From positions 1-64,000 of the forward strand of contig JAZKHY010000003.1 of NCBI GenBank assembly GCA_040385105.1: a stretch of 64,000 nt of DNA, written 5' to 3'. The notes below the pieces were generated by a model, which was given only the letters and a program-made list of their open reading frames with translations, made no database searches and was not told the DNA's origin. A program made the translations under genes and the position numbers. The DNA comes from JACMQX01 sp040385105 (GTDB lineage Bacteria; Pseudomonadota; Gammaproteobacteria; Burkholderiales; Burkholderiaceae_C). Shown in pieces: positions 24,798 to 33,005 of the stretch. Each line of letters opens with the position of its first letter. Positions within the stretch are counted from its first letter, which is position 1.

Positions 24798-26365
24798 GCG
24801 TGCAGGCTGCCGAAACCCTTGTCCCCGGCGCGCTGACGCTGGGGGACCTGCGCAAGCTCTGCGCCGCCAACGCCCCCCAGGTTGCGCTTGACGCCGCCTG
24901 CCGCCCCGGCATCCGTGCCAGCGCCGCATTGGTGCATGCCGCTGCCGCAGGTGGCGACGCGGTGTACGGCGTGAACACCGGCTTCGGCAAGCTTGCCAGC
25001 ACACGCATTGCCAAGGGTGATCTCGCCCTGTTGCAACTCAAGCTGCTGCGCTCGCATTCGGTCGGCGTCGGCGAGCCGCTCAGCGAGCGCGTGGTGCGGC
25101 TCATCCTCATCCTGAAAGCCGCCAGCCTGGCGCGCGGCTACTCCGGCGTGCGTGAAGAGGTAGTCGACGGCTTGATCGCGCTGCACAACCAGGGCGTCAT
25201 TCCGGTGATCCCGTGCCAGGGCTCGGTCGGTGCATCAGGCGACCTCGCACCTTTGGCCCACCTGTGCCTGCCCCTCATTGGTGAAGGCGAGGCTTTCTAC
25301 AAGGGCACGCGCATGCCCGGCGCCGAGGCCCTGGCCAAAGCCGGCCTCACACCGCTTGAACTCGGCGCCAAGGAAGGCCTCGCGTTGATCAATGGCACGC
25401 AGGTGTCCACCGCGCTCGCCATCGACGCGCTGCTGGCTACCGACCGCCTGCTCGAAGCAGCGGTCATCTCCGGTGCATTGACGCTGGATGCCGCGCGCGG
25501 CAGCGACGGCCCGTTCGACCCGCGCATCCATGCGGTGCGCGGCCAGCCGGGGCAGATCGACTGCGCCGCCGCCTACCGCTCGCTGCTGGCCGGCAGTGAA
25601 ATAAGGCGTTCACACCTGCAGGGCGACGACCGGGTGCAGGACCCGTATTGCCTGCGCTGCCAGCCCCAGGTCATGGGCGCCTGCCTGGACCAGATGCGCT
25701 ACGCCGCACAGGTGCTGGTGCGCGAGGCCAATGCGGTGACGGACAATCCGCTTGTGTTTGCATCAGGCCCTGATGGCCAGGGAGAAATGGTTTCCGGAGG
25801 GAACTTCCACGCCGAGCCAGTCGCTCTGGCGGCCGATGCACTCGCCGTCGCCATTGCCGAAATCGGCGCCATCGCCGAGCGGCGCATCGCGATGCTGGTG
25901 GACACGGTGGTGTCGCGCCTGCCGCCCTTCCTGACGCCTGACGCGGGCCTCAACTCCGGCTTCATGATCGTGCATGTGACCGCCGCCGCGCTGGCGTCGG
26001 AAAACAAATCCCTGGCCCACCCCGCCAGCGTGGACAGCCTGCCCACTTCCGCCAATCAGGAGGACCATGTGAGCATGGCCACCTTTGCGGCGCGGCGCCT
26101 GCAGGCCATGCTGGCCAACACAGAACACATCGTCGCCATCGAACTGCTGGCGGCGGCGCAGGGCATCGAGTTCCTGCGGCCGCTGGCGAGCTCCGCTGCG
26201 CTGGAGGGCGTGATGCGCCTGGTGCGCAGCGTGTCGCCGGTCATGATGGAAGACCGGAGCCTGGCCCGCGACATCGAGGCCGTGCGCAGCCTGGTCACCA
26301 CCGGCAAGGTGGGCCATGCCATTGAAACCCAGATTCCGGAGTTGTACGCATTGCAGCTGGCATGA
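24794..26365 (+). CDS. hutH: Histidine ammonia-lyase
   Basis: A 523-residue enzyme that removes ammonia from L-histidine to form urocanate, the first step and the source of the HutC inducer. The self-made MIO cofactor comes from A147-S148-G149 in CQGSVGASGDLAPLAHL. The active-site tyrosine Y58 lies in VYGVNTGFG, and NGTQVST and DEBHVSM-like SANQEDHVSMATFAARR are the expected ligand loops. Translation is coupled to hutU by an ATGA overlap. The C-terminus is of normal length. After the stop there are 76 bases without a terminator before the ABC transporter genes, so read-through is likely. Confidence 0.96.
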   Translation: MSVQAAETLVPGALTLGDLRKLCAANAPQVALDAACRPGIRASAALVHAAAAGGDAVYGVNTGFGKLASTRIAKGDLALLQLKLLRSHSVGVGEPLSERVVRLILILKAASLARGYSGVREEVVDGLIALHNQGVIPVIPCQGSVGASGDLAPLAHLCLPLIGEGEAFYKGTRMPGAEALAKAGLTPLELGAKEGLALINGTQVSTALAIDALLATDRLLEAAVISGALTLDAARGSDGPFDPRIHAVRGQPGQIDCAAAYRSLLAGSEIRRSHLQGDDRVQDPYCLRCQPQVMGACLDQMRYAAQVLVREANAVTDNPLVFASGPDGQGEMVSGGNFHAEPVALAADALAVAIAEIGAIAERRIAMLVDTVVSRLPPFLTPDAGLNSGFMIVHVTAAALASENKSLAHPASVDSLPTSANQEDHVSMATFAARRLQAMLANTEHIVAIELLAAAQGIEFLRPLASSAALEGVMRLVRSVSPVMMEDRSLARDIEAVRSLVTTGKVGHAIETQIPELYALQLA

Positions 26366-26441
26366 AGGCTGCATACAGTTCCATCACCTCGTCATCCACC
26401 GATTCATCAACCTGTTTTCCCATCTTTAACCGGAGAAACCC

Positions 26442-27386
26442 ATGAAGAAACTTCTCATTGCCGCCGCCTGCACCCTGGCCTTTGCCGGTGCCCACGCCCA
26501 GGAAACCAAGGTTGCCATCGGCATCTCGGGCTGGACCGGCTTTGCCCCGCTGACCCTGGCCAAGGAAGCCGGCATCTTCAAGAAAAACGGCCTGGACGTG
26601 ACCATCAAGAAGATCCCGCAAAAGGACCGCCACCTGGCCATCGCTTCCGGTGACATCCAGTGCGCCGCCACCACGGTGGAAACATGGGTGGTGTGGAACG
26701 CAGCGGGCGTTGCCACCACCCAGATTTTCCAGCTGGACAAGAGCTACGGCGCAGACGGCATGGTCGTCAAGCCCGGCATCAACAAGATCAGCGACCTGAA
26801 GGGCAAGACCGTTGGTGCGAGCGCGCCGGGGACCTCGCCCTACTTTGCGCTGGCCTGGATGCTGAAGAAGAACGGCATGTCGCCCAAGGACGTGAAGATC
26901 ACGACGATGGAGCCGCAGCCCGCCGCCAACGCCATCATCGCCGGCGTGGCCGACCTGGATGCCGCCATGACCTACGAGCCCTACCTCTCGGCCGTGCGCG
27001 CCAAGCCCGAAGCCGGCAAGATCATCGCCACCACGCTGGACTACCCGATGGTGATGGACACCTTCGGCTGCGCGCCCAAGTTCCTGGCCGAGAACGGCAA
27101 GGCCGCCAAGGCCCTGGCCGACAGCTACTTTGAAGCCGTCGAAATGATCAAGAAGGATCCGGCGAAGAGCTACGAGATCATGGGCGCCGACGTGAAGCAG
27201 TCCGGCGAGGCCTTTGGCAAGTCGGCTGGCTTCCTGCGCTGGCAGGACAAGGCGGCCAACCAGAAGTTCTTTGCGGGCGAACATGCTGCCTTCACCAAGG
27301 AAGCGGCCGAGCTGCTGCTTGAGGCCGGTGTGATCAAGTCCATCCCCGACCTGAGCAAGCTGGCCGACACGCAATTCATCAAGTGA
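26442..27386 (+). CDS. ABC transporter substrate-binding protein, NMT1/TauA/SsuA type
   Basis: A 314-residue periplasmic receptor. The signal peptide KKLLIAAACTLAFAGAHAQ ends at AHA-Q, and the two-lobed NMT1 fold begins with VAIGISGWTGFAPLTLAKEAGIFKKNGLDV and continues with the DLKGKTVGASAPGTSPYF hinge region. This family carries receptors for sulfonates, taurine, nitrate, bicarbonate and pyrimidine precursors, so the ligand is not obvious. Its place directly behind hutUH suggests histidine, urocanate or a related imidazole, but the known dedicated hut ABC importer (HutXWV) uses a different receptor type. The ribosome site is CCGGAGA. The stop overlaps the permease start (GTGA). Confidence 0.9.
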   Translation: MKKLLIAAACTLAFAGAHAQETKVAIGISGWTGFAPLTLAKEAGIFKKNGLDVTIKKIPQKDRHLAIASGDIQCAATTVETWVVWNAAGVATTQIFQLDKSYGADGMVVKPGINKISDLKGKTVGASAPGTSPYFALAWMLKKNGMSPKDVKITTMEPQPAANAIIAGVADLDAAMTYEPYLSAVRAKPEAGKIIATTLDYPMVMDTFGCAPKFLAENGKAAKALADSYFEAVEMIKKDPAKSYEIMGADVKQSGEAFGKSAGFLRWQDKAANQKFFAGEHAAFTKEAAELLLEAGVIKSIPDLSKLADTQFIK

Positions 27387-28162
27387 AGCCCCTGCAACCC
27401 GTCTCTCCCGGCGCGCGCGTCGCGCTGGGGGTGAGCTTCTTCATCCTGTTCTTTGCGCTCTGGGCCGCCGTCACGTTCAGTGGCTATGTGCCCAAGACTT
27501 TCCTGGCCGACCCCTTGACCATGGTGAAGTCGGGCTATGACCTGCTGGCCAACCAGGGCTTCATCAAGGACATCGGCATGACGATGTGGCGGGTGCTGGG
27601 CGGCTTCTTCATTGCCGCCGTGCTGGCGGTGCCGCTGGGCGTGATGATGGGGGCCTACAAGGGCGTGGAGGCGTTCTTCGAACCGTTCGTGAGCTTTGCG
27701 CGCTACCTGCCGGCGTCGGCCTTCATCCCGCTGCTGATTTTGTGGGCAGGCATCGGCGAGGCGCAGAAGTTGAGCCTCATCTTCATCGGCAGCTTCTTCC
27801 AGCTGGTGCTGATGATCGCAGTGAGCGTGGGCAACACCCGGCGCGACCTTGTGGAAGCCGCCTACACGCTGGGCGCTGGCGACCGCGGCATCGTCACCCG
27901 CGTGCTGTTGCCCAGCAGCGCCCCCGAGATTGCCGAGACGCTGCGCATGGTGCTGGGCTGGGCCTGGACCTATGTCATCGTGGCGGAACTCATCGGCGCC
28001 TCCAGCGGCATCGGCCACATGATCACCGACAGCCAGGCACTGCTGGCCACGGACCAGATCATCTTCGGCATCATAGTGATCGGGCTGATCGGGCTGGTGA
28101 CGGACTTCGCCTTCAAGGCCTTCAACAAAAAGCTGTTCCCCTGGGCGCAGATCGGACGATGA
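27383..28162 (+). CDS. ABC transporter permease, SsuC/TauC type
   Basis: A 259-residue inner-membrane permease starting with GTG 27383, which overlaps the receptor stop. About six membrane helices are visible, beginning with VALGVSFFILFFALWAAVTF. The EAA-type loop that contacts the ATPase reads LVEAAYTLGAGDRGIVTRVLLP. The C-terminal helices include GWAWTYVIVAELIGASSGIGH and IIFGIIVIGLIGLVTDFAF. It forms the channel with the receptor before it and the ATPase after it. The seven-base gap to the ATPase gene supports a single operon. Confidence 0.93.
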   Translation: MKPLQPVSPGARVALGVSFFILFFALWAAVTFSGYVPKTFLADPLTMVKSGYDLLANQGFIKDIGMTMWRVLGGFFIAAVLAVPLGVMMGAYKGVEAFFEPFVSFARYLPASAFIPLLILWAGIGEAQKLSLIFIGSFFQLVLMIAVSVGNTRRDLVEAAYTLGAGDRGIVTRVLLPSSAPEIAETLRMVLGWAWTYVIVAELIGASSGIGHMITDSQALLATDQIIFGIIVIGLIGLVTDFAFKAFNKKLFPWAQIGR

Positions 28163-28169
28163 CATCCGT

Positions 28170-28967
28170 ATGAGCATCCTCAACGTCAACGGCGTCTCCA
28201 GGACTTTCGCAGGTGCCAACGGCGGCACAGTCGCGCTGCAAGCCACCGACCTCACCGTCGAAGAGAACGATTTCATCACCATCCTCGGCCCTTCGGGGTG
28301 CGGCAAGAGCACGCTGCTGCGCATGGTGGCTGGGCTGGACACACCGACGGCCGGCAGCATTGCGCTGGATGGCAAGCCGGTAACCGGCCCGGGCGCCGAC
28401 CGCGGCATGGTGTTCCAGAGCTACACCCTGTTTCCCTGGCTCAGCATCCTTCAGAACGTGTGCTTCGGCCTGCGTGAAAAAGGCCTGCCGCTGGCGGAAC
28501 AGCAGGCCATCGCGCATGAGTTCATCGGCAAGGTGGGGCTCAAGGGCTTCGAGAACCATTTCCCCAAGCAGCTCTCGGGCGGCATGCAGCAGCGCACGGC
28601 GCTGGCACGGGCACTGGCCAATAACCCGCGCATCCTGCTGATGGACGAGCCCTTCGGCGCGCTGGACCACCAGACCCGCGAGCTGATGCAGGAACTGCTG
28701 CAGGGCATCTGGGAGGCCGAGCGCAAGACCGTGCTGTTTGTGACGCACGACATCGACGAGGCCATCTTCATGGGCAACCGCACTGTTGTCATGAGCGCGC
28801 GGCCCGGCCGCATCAAGTGCGACCTGCCGGTGCCGATTGACCATCCGCGCCACTACTCCGTCAAGACCACGCCGGTGTTCATGGAACTCAAGGCCCGCCT
28901 GACCGAAGAGATTCGTATCGAGGTGCAACGCGCGGCCGGCTTGCTGACAGATCCGGCGCAGGCCTGA
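28170..28967 (+). CDS. ABC transporter ATP-binding protein, SsuB/TauB type
   Basis: A 265-residue ATPase subunit with all motifs intact: Walker A GPSGCGKST (near residue 40), Q-loop VFQSYTLFPWL, signature LSGGMQQRTALARAL, Walker B RILLMDEPFGALD, and H-loop VTHDIDEA. The extra C-terminal 30 residues are typical of nitrate/sulfonate-type importers. It completes a three-gene importer behind hutH. The stop lies 20 bases before the ECF-type promoter of the next gene, so the hut/ABC transcript may run into the MFS gene unless stopped. Confidence 0.94.
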   Translation: MSILNVNGVSRTFAGANGGTVALQATDLTVEENDFITILGPSGCGKSTLLRMVAGLDTPTAGSIALDGKPVTGPGADRGMVFQSYTLFPWLSILQNVCFGLREKGLPLAEQQAIAHEFIGKVGLKGFENHFPKQLSGGMQQRTALARALANNPRILLMDEPFGALDHQTRELMQELLQGIWEAERKTVLFVTHDIDEAIFMGNRTVVMSARPGRIKCDLPVPIDHPRHYSVKTTPVFMELKARLTEEIRIEVQRAAGLLTDPAQA

Positions 28968-28986
28968 GCTACATTTGCCAGCCGCG

Positions 28987-29013
28987 TGTCGATTCCGGCG
29001 CGCGCCGTTCGTC
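28987..29013 (+). promoter_or_regulatory. ECF-sigma-type promoter, copy A
   Basis: TGTCGA (28987-28992), a 17-bp spacer and CGTC (29010-29013) match the -35/-10 form reported for ECF42-type sigma factors (TGTCGA and CGTC). Twenty-four of about 30 bases are shared with copy B at 30610-30636, including the parts between the boxes (TCCGGC, CCGTTCGTCGTG). It lies 24 bases upstream of the MFS start codon and contains no sigma-70 boxes. Confidence 0.65.
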
Positions 29014-29036
29014 GTGGGTTGAAGGAGCCCCTGAGC

Positions 29037-30596
29037 ATGGCAGATTCGCTGACCGTTGAGCCCGCAATTCCCGATACCGCACGCGCCGGCCGGCGCGAAT
29101 GGATCGGCCTGGCCGTCATCGCCCTGCCCTGCCTGCTCTATTCAATGGACCTCACGGTCCTGAACCTCGCCATCCCGGCCATCACCGCCGACCTGAAACC
29201 CAGCGCCGCGCAGATGCTGTGGATCGTGGATATCTACGGCTTCCTCGTCGCGGGCTCGCTCATCACCATGGGCACGCTGGGCGACCGCATCGGGCGGCGC
29301 AAGCTGCTGCTGATCGGCGCTGCGGCCTTTGGCGTGGCCTCGGTCCTGGCGGCGATGGCCAACACCGCGGAGCAGCTGATCGCTGCGCGGGCCCTGCTGG
29401 GCGTCGCCGGCGCGACGCTGGCGCCGTCCACCCTCTCGCTCATCCGCAACATGTTCACCGACCCGCGTGACCGCACGGTGGCCATCGGCATCTGGATCGG
29501 CAGCTTCTCGGCCGGCGGCGCCATCGCGCCCTTGCTGGGCGGCATTGTGCTGGCCCACTTCCAGTGGGGCGCGGTGTTCCTTCTGGCCGTGCCGGTGATG
29601 GCGCTGCTGCTGGTGCTGGGCCCGCTGCTGCTGCCGGAGTACCGTGACCCGTCGCCCGGCCGGCTGGACATTGCAAGCGCGGCGCTGTCGATGTCTGCCG
29701 TGCTGTCCGCCATTTATGGCATCAAGCACCTGGCTGAACACGGCCCCTCGCTCGTGGCAGCAGTCACGATTGTTTCGGGACTCGCCCTGGCCGCGCTGTT
29801 CATACACCGGCAGAAATCCCTGCCGTCACCGCTGATCGACCTTGCCTTGTTCCGCCGGCCGGCTTTCCGTGCAGCCCTGGGCGTCAACCTGCTGGGCTTC
29901 TTTGCGATGTTTGCTTCCTTCCTGTACGTCGCCCAGTACCTGCAACTGGTGCTCGGGATGAACCCGCTGCGCGCAGGCTTGTGGACGCTGCCCTCAGCCT
30001 TCAGCTTCATCGCGGGCTCGTTCATCGTGCCGCTGATTGCGAAGCGGACCGGCACGGTGCCGCTGATGGTGGCCGGGCTGGTGACGGCTGCCGCCGGCTT
30101 CCTGCTGCTGACGCAGGCGGGCAGCGGCGGGCTGGCCATCGTGATCGCGGGCTCGGTGGTGTTCTCGCTGGGCCTGGTGCCGGTGGTGGCGCTGACCACC
30201 GACATCATCGTCAGCAGCGTGCCGCCCGAACGCGCGGGCACGGCGTCGGCCCTGTCGGAAACCAGCTCCGAGCTGGGTGGCGCCCTGGGCATCGCGGTAC
30301 TGGGCAGTGTGGCAGCGGCCGTGTATCGCACCAGCATGGCGGATGCGGTGCCGGCGGGCCTGGCACAGGTGGCGGGCGATGCAGCCCGCGCCACCATCGG
30401 CGGCGCGATGGCCATGGCGGCCGGGCTGCCCGACGCCGCCGGCACAGCCCTGCTGGAGGCGGCGCGCGGCGCCTATGTGGACGGCATGCAGGCAGCCACC
30501 GCCATCAGCGCCGCCGTGATGCTGGCCACGGCCCTGCTCGCGGCCGTGACCTTGAGGCATGGAGCCGGGGCGGGGCCGGGTAAACCCGGGGTGTAA
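29037..30596 (+). CDS. DHA2-family MFS drug exporter-like protein, SmvA/QacA type
   Basis: A 519-residue membrane protein with about 14 helices. The first helix ends in YSMDLTVLNLAIPAIT, the D1 motif of the DHA2 family. It is followed by LWIVDIYGFLVAGSLI, the helix 2-3 loop GTLGDRIGRRKLLL, and the antiporter motif region in helix 5 (IGIWIGSFSAGGAIAPLLGG). SmvA/QacA relatives expel cationic biocides and dyes with proton exchange; the substrate here is not known. The start at 29037 has AAGGAG nine bases upstream. The promoter in front is of ECF type, and the next gene carries the same promoter, so both belong to one stress regulon. Confidence 0.9.
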   Translation: MADSLTVEPAIPDTARAGRREWIGLAVIALPCLLYSMDLTVLNLAIPAITADLKPSAAQMLWIVDIYGFLVAGSLITMGTLGDRIGRRKLLLIGAAAFGVASVLAAMANTAEQLIAARALLGVAGATLAPSTLSLIRNMFTDPRDRTVAIGIWIGSFSAGGAIAPLLGGIVLAHFQWGAVFLLAVPVMALLLVLGPLLLPEYRDPSPGRLDIASAALSMSAVLSAIYGIKHLAEHGPSLVAAVTIVSGLALAALFIHRQKSLPSPLIDLALFRRPAFRAALGVNLLGFFAMFASFLYVAQYLQLVLGMNPLRAGLWTLPSAFSFIAGSFIVPLIAKRTGTVPLMVAGLVTAAAGFLLLTQAGSGGLAIVIAGSVVFSLGLVPVVALTTDIIVSSVPPERAGTASALSETSSELGGALGIAVLGSVAAAVYRTSMADAVPAGLAQVAGDAARATIGGAMAMAAGLPDAAGTALLEAARGAYVDGMQAATAISAAVMLATALLAAVTLRHGAGAGPGKPGV

Positions 30597-30609
30597 AAAT
30601 CTGCAGGGG

Positions 30610-30636
30610 TGTCGAATCCGGCCCCTCCCGTTCGTC
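30610..30636 (+). promoter_or_regulatory. ECF-sigma-type promoter, copy B
   Basis: TGTCGA (30610-30615), a 17-bp spacer and CGTC (30633-30636) repeat the box spacing of copy A at 28987. The shared sequence extends through TCCGGC and CCGTTCGTCGTG. It precedes the DUF1428 gene by 33 bases. Two independent copies in one locus with conserved spacing make chance unlikely. Confidence 0.7.
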
Positions 30637-30669
30637 GTGTCAGTACCAACCACTGAAAAGGAGGTCCCC

Positions 30670-31032
30670 ATGGCCAACTATGTTGACGGCTTCCTCGTTC
30701 CGGTTCCCAAGGCAAATGTCGAGACCTACCGCAAGATCGCGCGCAAGGCCGGCAAGATCTGGATGGAGTTCGGGGCGCTCCAGTACATCGAATGCGTCGC
30801 CGATGACGTCAAGCCGGGCAAGTGGACATCGTTCCCGCAGGCCGTGAAGCTCAAGCCGGATGAAGTCGTCGTGTTCTCGTACATCGTCTACAAGTCGCGC
30901 AAGCAGCGCGACACGATCAACGCCAAGGTCATGGCCGACCCGCGCATGAAGGCCATGATGGGCCCCGATTCGATGCCGTTCGACGGCAAGCGGATGATGT
31001 GGGGCGGGTTCAAGACCATCGTCCAGTTCTGA
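30670..31032 (+). CDS. DUF1428 domain-containing protein
   Basis: A 120-residue protein of the DUF1428 family (YbaA-like, ferredoxin-like dimeric alpha/beta barrel): YVDGFLVPVPKANVETYRKIA, then GALQYIECVADDVKPGK, EVVVFSYIVYKSR and the C-terminal FDGKRMMWGGFKTIV. No catalytic function is known. Genes for DUF1428, VOC, YCII/DGPF and SRPBCC proteins commonly gather in loci controlled by ECF41/ECF42 sigma factors, which fits the promoter in front. The ribosome site AAAAGGAGGT is one of the strongest in the window. An upstream in-frame ATG at 30559 lies before the promoter and is rejected. Confidence 0.92.
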   Translation: MANYVDGFLVPVPKANVETYRKIARKAGKIWMEFGALQYIECVADDVKPGKWTSFPQAVKLKPDEVVVFSYIVYKSRKQRDTINAKVMADPRMKAMMGPDSMPFDGKRMMWGGFKTIVQF

Positions 31033-31081
31033 CCGGCAGGGCCAACCCCCACAGCCCACACCCCACACCCAGGAGCACACC

Positions 31082-31504
31082 ATGAATGTCATGCACTACC
31101 TCAGCTTTGAAGGCAGGACCGACGAAGCCTTCGCCTTCTACGAAAAAGCCATCGGCGCGAAAATCGGCGCCATCATGCGGATGGACGAGAGCCCCGAGCC
31201 GATGCCGCCCGGCATGGTCCCGCCCGGCAGCGAAAAGAAAGTCATGCACGGCGAGATCCTGATCGGGGACACCACCCTCATGGCCAGCGACGGCTATTGC
31301 ACCGGCAAGCCCACATTCGGTGGCGTGACGCTGGTGCTCAATGCCGCGAACGATGCAGAAGCTGCAAAACACTTCAACGCGCTGGCCGACGGCGGCAAGG
31401 TCAACATGCCCATCGGCAAGACCTTCTTCTCGTCGCACTTCGGCATGCTGAACGACCGATTCGGCGTGCCCTGGATGGTCATTGTGCCGATGCCGCGCGG
31501 CTGA
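31082..31504 (+). CDS. VOC family (PhnB/glyoxalase-like) protein
   Basis: A 140-residue vicinal-oxygen-chelate protein of the PhnB-like branch. It has HYLSFEGRTDEAFAFYEKAIGAKIG at the N-terminus, MHGEILIGDTTLMASDG in the middle, and FFSSHFGMLNDRFGVPWMV at the end, where a metal or ligand pocket would form. Most PhnB-like proteins have no known reaction, and the family also includes demethylases and antibiotic-binding proteins. It lies 49 bases after the DUF1428 gene, in the same presumed transcript, and 16 bases before the next exporter gene. Confidence 0.92.
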   Translation: MNVMHYLSFEGRTDEAFAFYEKAIGAKIGAIMRMDESPEPMPPGMVPPGSEKKVMHGEILIGDTTLMASDGYCTGKPTFGGVTLVLNAANDAEAAKHFNALADGGKVNMPIGKTFFSSHFGMLNDRFGVPWMVIVPMPRG

Positions 31505-31520
31505 CCAGGAGCCATCGCCC

Positions 31521-32963
31521 ATGCAGCAAAACCCCGACGCCCGCAAGCGCTGGCTGGCCCTGCTCGTGCTGTGCATGGGCGTGCTGATGATCGTGCTGGA
31601 CACGACCATCGTGAATGTCGCCCTGCCCTCGATCCGCGAAGACCTGCACTTCACCGAGACCTCCCTGGTCTGGGTGGTCAATGCCTACATGCTCACTTTC
31701 GGCGGCTTCCTGCTGCTGGGCGGGCGGCTGGGCGACCTGTACGGGCACCGGCGGATGTTCCTCGCCGGCATCGTGCTGTTCACCGTTGCCTCGCTGGCCT
31801 GCGGCCTGGCCAATTCACAGGCCTTGCTGATCGTGGCGCGGGCGGTGCAGGGGCTGGGTGGCGCAGTGGTCTCGGCCGTGGCGCTGTCGCTGATCATGAA
31901 CCTGTTCACCGAGCCTGCGGAGCGGGCCAGGGCCATGGGTGTCTACGGCTTTGTCTGCGCAGGCGGCGGCAGCATCGGCGTGCTGCTGGGCGGCCTGCTG
32001 ACCAGCGCCTTGAGCTGGCACTGGATCTTCCTGGTCAACCTGCCGATCGGCGTGCTGGTGTACTGGCTGTGCCTCAAGCTCATTGCCGGCGGCAGCGGCC
32101 AGGCCGGCGCAGGCGCGCTGGACGTGGGTGGCGCCGTCACCGTCACACTGGCGCTGATGCTGGCCGTTTATGCCGTCGTCAACGGCAATGAGGCGGGCTG
32201 GGCATCGCTGCAGACACTGGGCCTGCTCGCCGTGGCCATGGTGCTCTTTGCTTCGTTCCTGGTGATCGAGTCGCGCGTCGATGCGCCGCTGGTGCCGCTG
32301 GGCCTGTTCCGGCTGCGCAGCCTGGCCACGGCCAATGTGGTGGGCGTGCTGTGGTCGGCTGCGATGTTCGCCTGGTTCTTCATTTCCGCCCTGTACCTGC
32401 AGCTGGTGCTGGGCTACAGCGCGATGCAGGTGGGCCTGGCCTTCCTGCCGGCCAACCTGATCATGGCGGGCTTCTCGCTCGGCCTGTCGGCCAGGATCGT
32501 CATGCGCTTCGGCATCCGGGGACCGCTGGCATCCGGCCTGGCCCTGGCTGCCGCGGGCCTGCTGCTGTTTGCCCGGGCGCCGGCCCATGGCAGCTTTGCA
32601 CTGGATGTCCTGCCGGGCATGCTGCTGCTGGGCCTGGGCGCCGGCATTGCCTTCAACCCGCTGCTGCTCGCGGCAATGAGCGAGGCGGCGCCTGAGGAAT
32701 CAGGCCTGGCGTCCGGCGTGGTCAACACCTCGTTCATGATGGGCGGGGCGCTGGGCCTGGCGGTGCTGGCAAGCCTGGCGGCGCTGCGCACGGAGCAACT
32801 GCTGGCCGCGGGCATTGCCACCCCGGCGGCCCTCAACGGCGGCTACCAGCTCGCGTTCCTGGTGGGCGCCATCTTCGCGGCTGCGGCGGGGCTGCTCGGC
32901 GGGTTGCTGCTGCGTGGCGGCATGCCGGCCGCAACACCTGCGTCAACTCCCGCCGCTCATTGA
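31521..32963 (+). CDS. DHA2-family MFS drug exporter-like protein, second copy
   Basis: A 480-residue protein with about 14 membrane helices, starting KRWLALLVLCMGVLMIVLDTT. The motif IVNVALPSIREDL, the loop GGRLGDLYGHRRMFL and the helix 5 antiporter segment YGFVCAGGGSIGVLLGGLL place it with EmrB/QacA-like exporters, closest to the actinorhodin/tetracenomycin-type branch. It is only distantly similar to the exporter at 29037, so this is not a recent duplication. An AGGAG ribosome site precedes ATG 31521. It is probably in the same operon as the DUF1428 and VOC genes. Confidence 0.92.
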   Translation: MQQNPDARKRWLALLVLCMGVLMIVLDTTIVNVALPSIREDLHFTETSLVWVVNAYMLTFGGFLLLGGRLGDLYGHRRMFLAGIVLFTVASLACGLANSQALLIVARAVQGLGGAVVSAVALSLIMNLFTEPAERARAMGVYGFVCAGGGSIGVLLGGLLTSALSWHWIFLVNLPIGVLVYWLCLKLIAGGSGQAGAGALDVGGAVTVTLALMLAVYAVVNGNEAGWASLQTLGLLAVAMVLFASFLVIESRVDAPLVPLGLFRLRSLATANVVGVLWSAAMFAWFFISALYLQLVLGYSAMQVGLAFLPANLIMAGFSLGLSARIVMRFGIRGPLASGLALAAAGLLLFARAPAHGSFALDVLPGMLLLGLGAGIAFNPLLLAAMSEAAPEESGLASGVVNTSFMMGGALGLAVLASLAALRTEQLLAAGIATPAALNGGYQLAFLVGAIFAAAAGLLGGLLLRGGMPAATPASTPAAH

Positions 32964-33005
32964 TCCAGCTGAAACAACACCTCCACCGCCATCAAGGAAA
33001 TCACC

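Noticed and set aside
22269..25004. A very long minus-strand open frame (over 900 codons) that includes hutC at its end.
   Set aside because: Upstream of 22979 it runs antisense through hutU and the hut promoter/operator. The extra residues are Arg/Ala/Gly-rich and show no domain; high GC keeps stop codons out.
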